Shown here: in pieces, positions 5,166 through 6,167 of the stretch
Numbering within the stretch: the stretch's first letter is position 1
Layout: each line of letters begins with the position of its first letter
Source of the DNA: Truepera sp.
GTDB taxonomy: Bacteria; Deinococcota; Deinococci; Deinococcales; Trueperaceae
DNA length: 6,167 nt
Assembly (NCBI GenBank): GCA_018333775.1
Contig: JAGXSO010000108.1
Location: 1 to 6,167 of the forward strand
Direction: 5' to 3'
Notes under the pieces: model-generated
Databases searched by the model: none
What the model was told of the DNA's origin: nothing
What the model saw: the letters and a program-made list of their open reading frames with translations, nothing else
Translations under genes and position numbers: made by a program

Positions 5166-5332
5166 TTGGTCACAACGTCCACCGGGCGGCCCAGCAGACG
5201 CTCCAACTAGTACTGAAGACCACCCAGGTCGAACAGGCTGCGTCCGGGCTCCATCTCGACGACGAAATTGACATCGCTGCGGTCGTCGGCTACCCCGCAC
5301 GCGACGGAGCCGATAGCGTACAGTTCTTGCCT
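5162..5332 (-). pseudogene. Minimal nucleotidyltransferase (MNT) relic
   Basis: One minus-strand frame reads [20 protein letters not shown], then [18 protein letters not shown], an in-frame TAG (plus 5207-5209), then LERLLGRPVDVVTK. This is the core of a minimal nucleotidyltransferase (DNA polymerase beta-like, MntA antitoxin type): GS-x9-SDxD-xx-VE, then [11 protein letters not shown] and LLGRxVDVV. Damage is multiple. A TGA (plus 5333-5335) sits just before the recognisable part, so the N-terminus and start are gone or frameshifted. A Glu codon has probably become TAG. The second catalytic Asp of SDxD is Asn. The C-terminus after VVTK is cut by the GTAG of the REP repeat. No HEPN partner is present. 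These genes often occur in toxin-antitoxin pairs, so this is probably the eroded half of one. Confidence 0.75.
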
Positions 5333-5359
5333 TCAGTCCGCGCGCGGAGATGGCTGCGC

Positions 5360-5872
5360 CTAGTTGGGCGTCGATATCATAATGCGGAACTGACCGGTCT
5401 CGAACGGCGCCAGTGCCCCGGTTTCGCCGAAGAACTGGATTAGAGCGTACCAGTCACTGGGAAAACCCGCTGCAATGTGTTCCTGAGCGACAGCTACTGG
5501 TAGTAGTTGGAACGGCTGTGACACGACCCGCGGGCCTTCGACAGGTCTTGCTCCAGGCGAGTTAATCGTACATCCCAGTTCGGGAGCATTGCAGGTCAAA
5601 CCTGCCGGAACCAGGAGCCCGACGGTTCCCGCGTTTCTGCCAACCAGTACGCCTCCACCCGTATAGAACCCGATTTCAAAGTGCTCTATAGCAATACTGG
5701 GGCTGCCTGCAATGGTCCAGAAGCGCATGGTTCGATCAGAGATAGTGATCTCCCCCGCTGCGACCTCATAACCTATTGTCCCTGGATCTAGACCGAATAA
5801 GACTCCAGGCCGTACCAGCGAAAACCCACAGCTCGGCAGTGCAATCAACAGTGCGCTCAGCGCCAGGAACAT
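5360..5872 (-). CDS. Putative lipoprotein of unknown function
   Basis: The frame encodes a lipoprotein signal: basic RLRVF, a hydrophobic run FLALSALLIA, then the lipobox LPSC with the lipidated Cys followed by GF. The mature part (about 155 residues) is rich in Gly, Val, Ile and Phe with few lysines, consistent with a beta-rich extracytoplasmic domain; I recognise no family. The start is uncertain. ATG 5872 gives 170 residues but a signal lacking basic residues. GTG 5878 adds two. The open frame continues to a TTG at 5914, which supplies the arginines but lies inside the neighbouring insertion sequence. The IS may therefore have removed the native 5' end and promoter. G+C is visibly lower than in the genes left of 4300, suggesting separate origin. 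The MNT relic begins just past its stop. Confidence 0.65.
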   Translation of the reverse strand: MFLALSALLIALPSCGFSLVRPGVLFGLDPGTIGYEVAAGEITISDRTMRFWTIAGSPSIAIEHFEIGFYTGGGVLVGRNAGTVGLLVPAGLTCNAPELGCTINSPGARPVEGPRVVSQPFQLLPVAVAQEHIAAGFPSDWYALIQFFGETGALAPFETGQFRIMISTPN

Positions 5873-5887
5873 GAACACTCTTAATCG

Positions 5888-6167
5888 CAGGGCTACCGCA
5901 AAGTCAGGATTCAAGGAGTTTGAGGAGGTAATTGCGGTCCCAGCCTGCCCTTAGCCGCTTTGCTTCAACCCCTGCCTTGACCGTCTTGTCACGCTTCAAG
6001 AGACTGACAGCCAGGTGACGCAATGCCACCCAGCTTGCTTGGGCATTCTCAAGGTGAGCACGTGAAGCATCTTCATCAAAGGCGACATCCAAAACCCAGT
6101 GAAGCCCATTCTCGATGCCCCAGTGATAACGTGCAGCCCGTAAGGCACGCTTGGCATCCATAGGTAA
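5888..6167 (-). mobile_element. Terminal part of an ISAs1-family insertion sequence
   Basis: The element enters from the right edge. Its transposase gene ends at 5904, and 16 bp further the plus strand reads CAGGGCTACCGCAAAGTC from 5888. That resembles a terminal inverted repeat, since ISAs1-family ends commonly begin with CAGGG, and transposase stop codons lie very near the end. The other terminus and target duplication are outside the window, so the boundary is inferred. Confidence 0.6.
5904..6167 (-). CDS. ISAs1-family transposase, C-terminal part
   Basis: The last 87 residues of a DDE transposase, open to the right edge. Typical ISAs1-family wording is present: YHWGIENGLHWVLDVAFDED contains the third catalytic Glu of the DDE triad within the WxIEN signature, followed by RAHLENAQASWVALRHLAVSLLKRDK and the closing block KRLRAGWDRNYLLKLLES. 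The full proteins are usually about 350-400 residues, so three quarters lie outside. The visible C-terminus is complete with no frameshift. Its stop overlaps by 11 bp the longest possible lipoprotein frame. Confidence 0.9.
   Translation of the reverse strand, partial: LPMDAKRALRAARYHWGIENGLHWVLDVAFDEDASRAHLENAQASWVALRHLAVSLLKRDKTVKAGVEAKRLRAGWDRNYLLKLLES

Noticed and set aside
4858..5443. Overlapping plus-strand frames across the RAYT start, REP and MNT relic
   Set aside because: They are antisense to the transposase and the nucleotidyltransferase relic, both recognisable on the minus strand, and they simply read through the palindrome.
1..6167. CTAG tetranucleotides (often GCTAGC) look frequent
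   Set aside because: About 19 occurrences by eye is close to the chance expectation for this base composition. It only shows that CTAG is not avoided here, as it is in many bacteria.

Overview
The window reads as a bacterial chromosome segment of roughly 60% G+C. Positions 1-4305 are dense housekeeping-type genes. Positions 4306-6167 are an accessory patch of mobile elements, palindromic repeats and gene debris. Taxonomy can only be suggested. Start codons preceded directly by -10-like hexamers with no Shine-Dalgarno, TTG/GTG starts, and the style of the polyprenyl synthase and DUF1028 proteins would fit Deinococcota (Deinococcus/Truepera/Meiothermus-like). Chloroflexota or another phylum is not excluded.

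Left part: an aldo/keto reductase cut by the left edge (to 878); a small three-helix GlsB/YeaQ-type membrane protein with its own promoter and a strong ribosome site (936-1190); a 13-bp hairpin facing a convergent tRNA-Leu(CAG) (1252-1338, minus) that has a near-consensus promoter; and a DUF1028 protein (1425-2285, minus). A 117-bp divergent region then leads to a membrane-anchored alpha/beta hydrolase (2403-3398, plus). The hydrolase overlaps by 41 bp, tail to tail, a long-chain polyprenyl diphosphate synthase (3358-4305, minus), which probably makes a quinone side chain or lipid carrier.

Right part, all on the minus strand: a 33-codon ORF resembling the N-terminus of an AAA/DUF4143-type ATPase, with an operator-like palindrome on its putative -10; a short piece resembling a type I restriction HsdR N-terminus; and a REP-associated tyrosine transposase (RAYT, 4534-5106). 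A perfect 48-nt palindrome lies inside the RAYT reading frame, and a related GTAGGGGCG palindrome lies directly upstream of its ribosome site. That upstream repeat truncates a decayed minimal nucleotidyltransferase (MNT) gene. Next come a lipoprotein of unknown function (5360 to about 5872) and the terminal end of an ISAs1-family insertion sequence (5888 to the right edge), which abuts or replaces the lipoprotein gene's 5' end.

The most notable item is the RAYT-REP unit. The repeat thought to be the transposase's own substrate sits both in front of the gene and, in frame, inside it. No complete undescribed defence or metabolic system is visible. The restriction-like and MNT remnants suggest the patch once held defence or toxin-antitoxin genes and has since been eroded.
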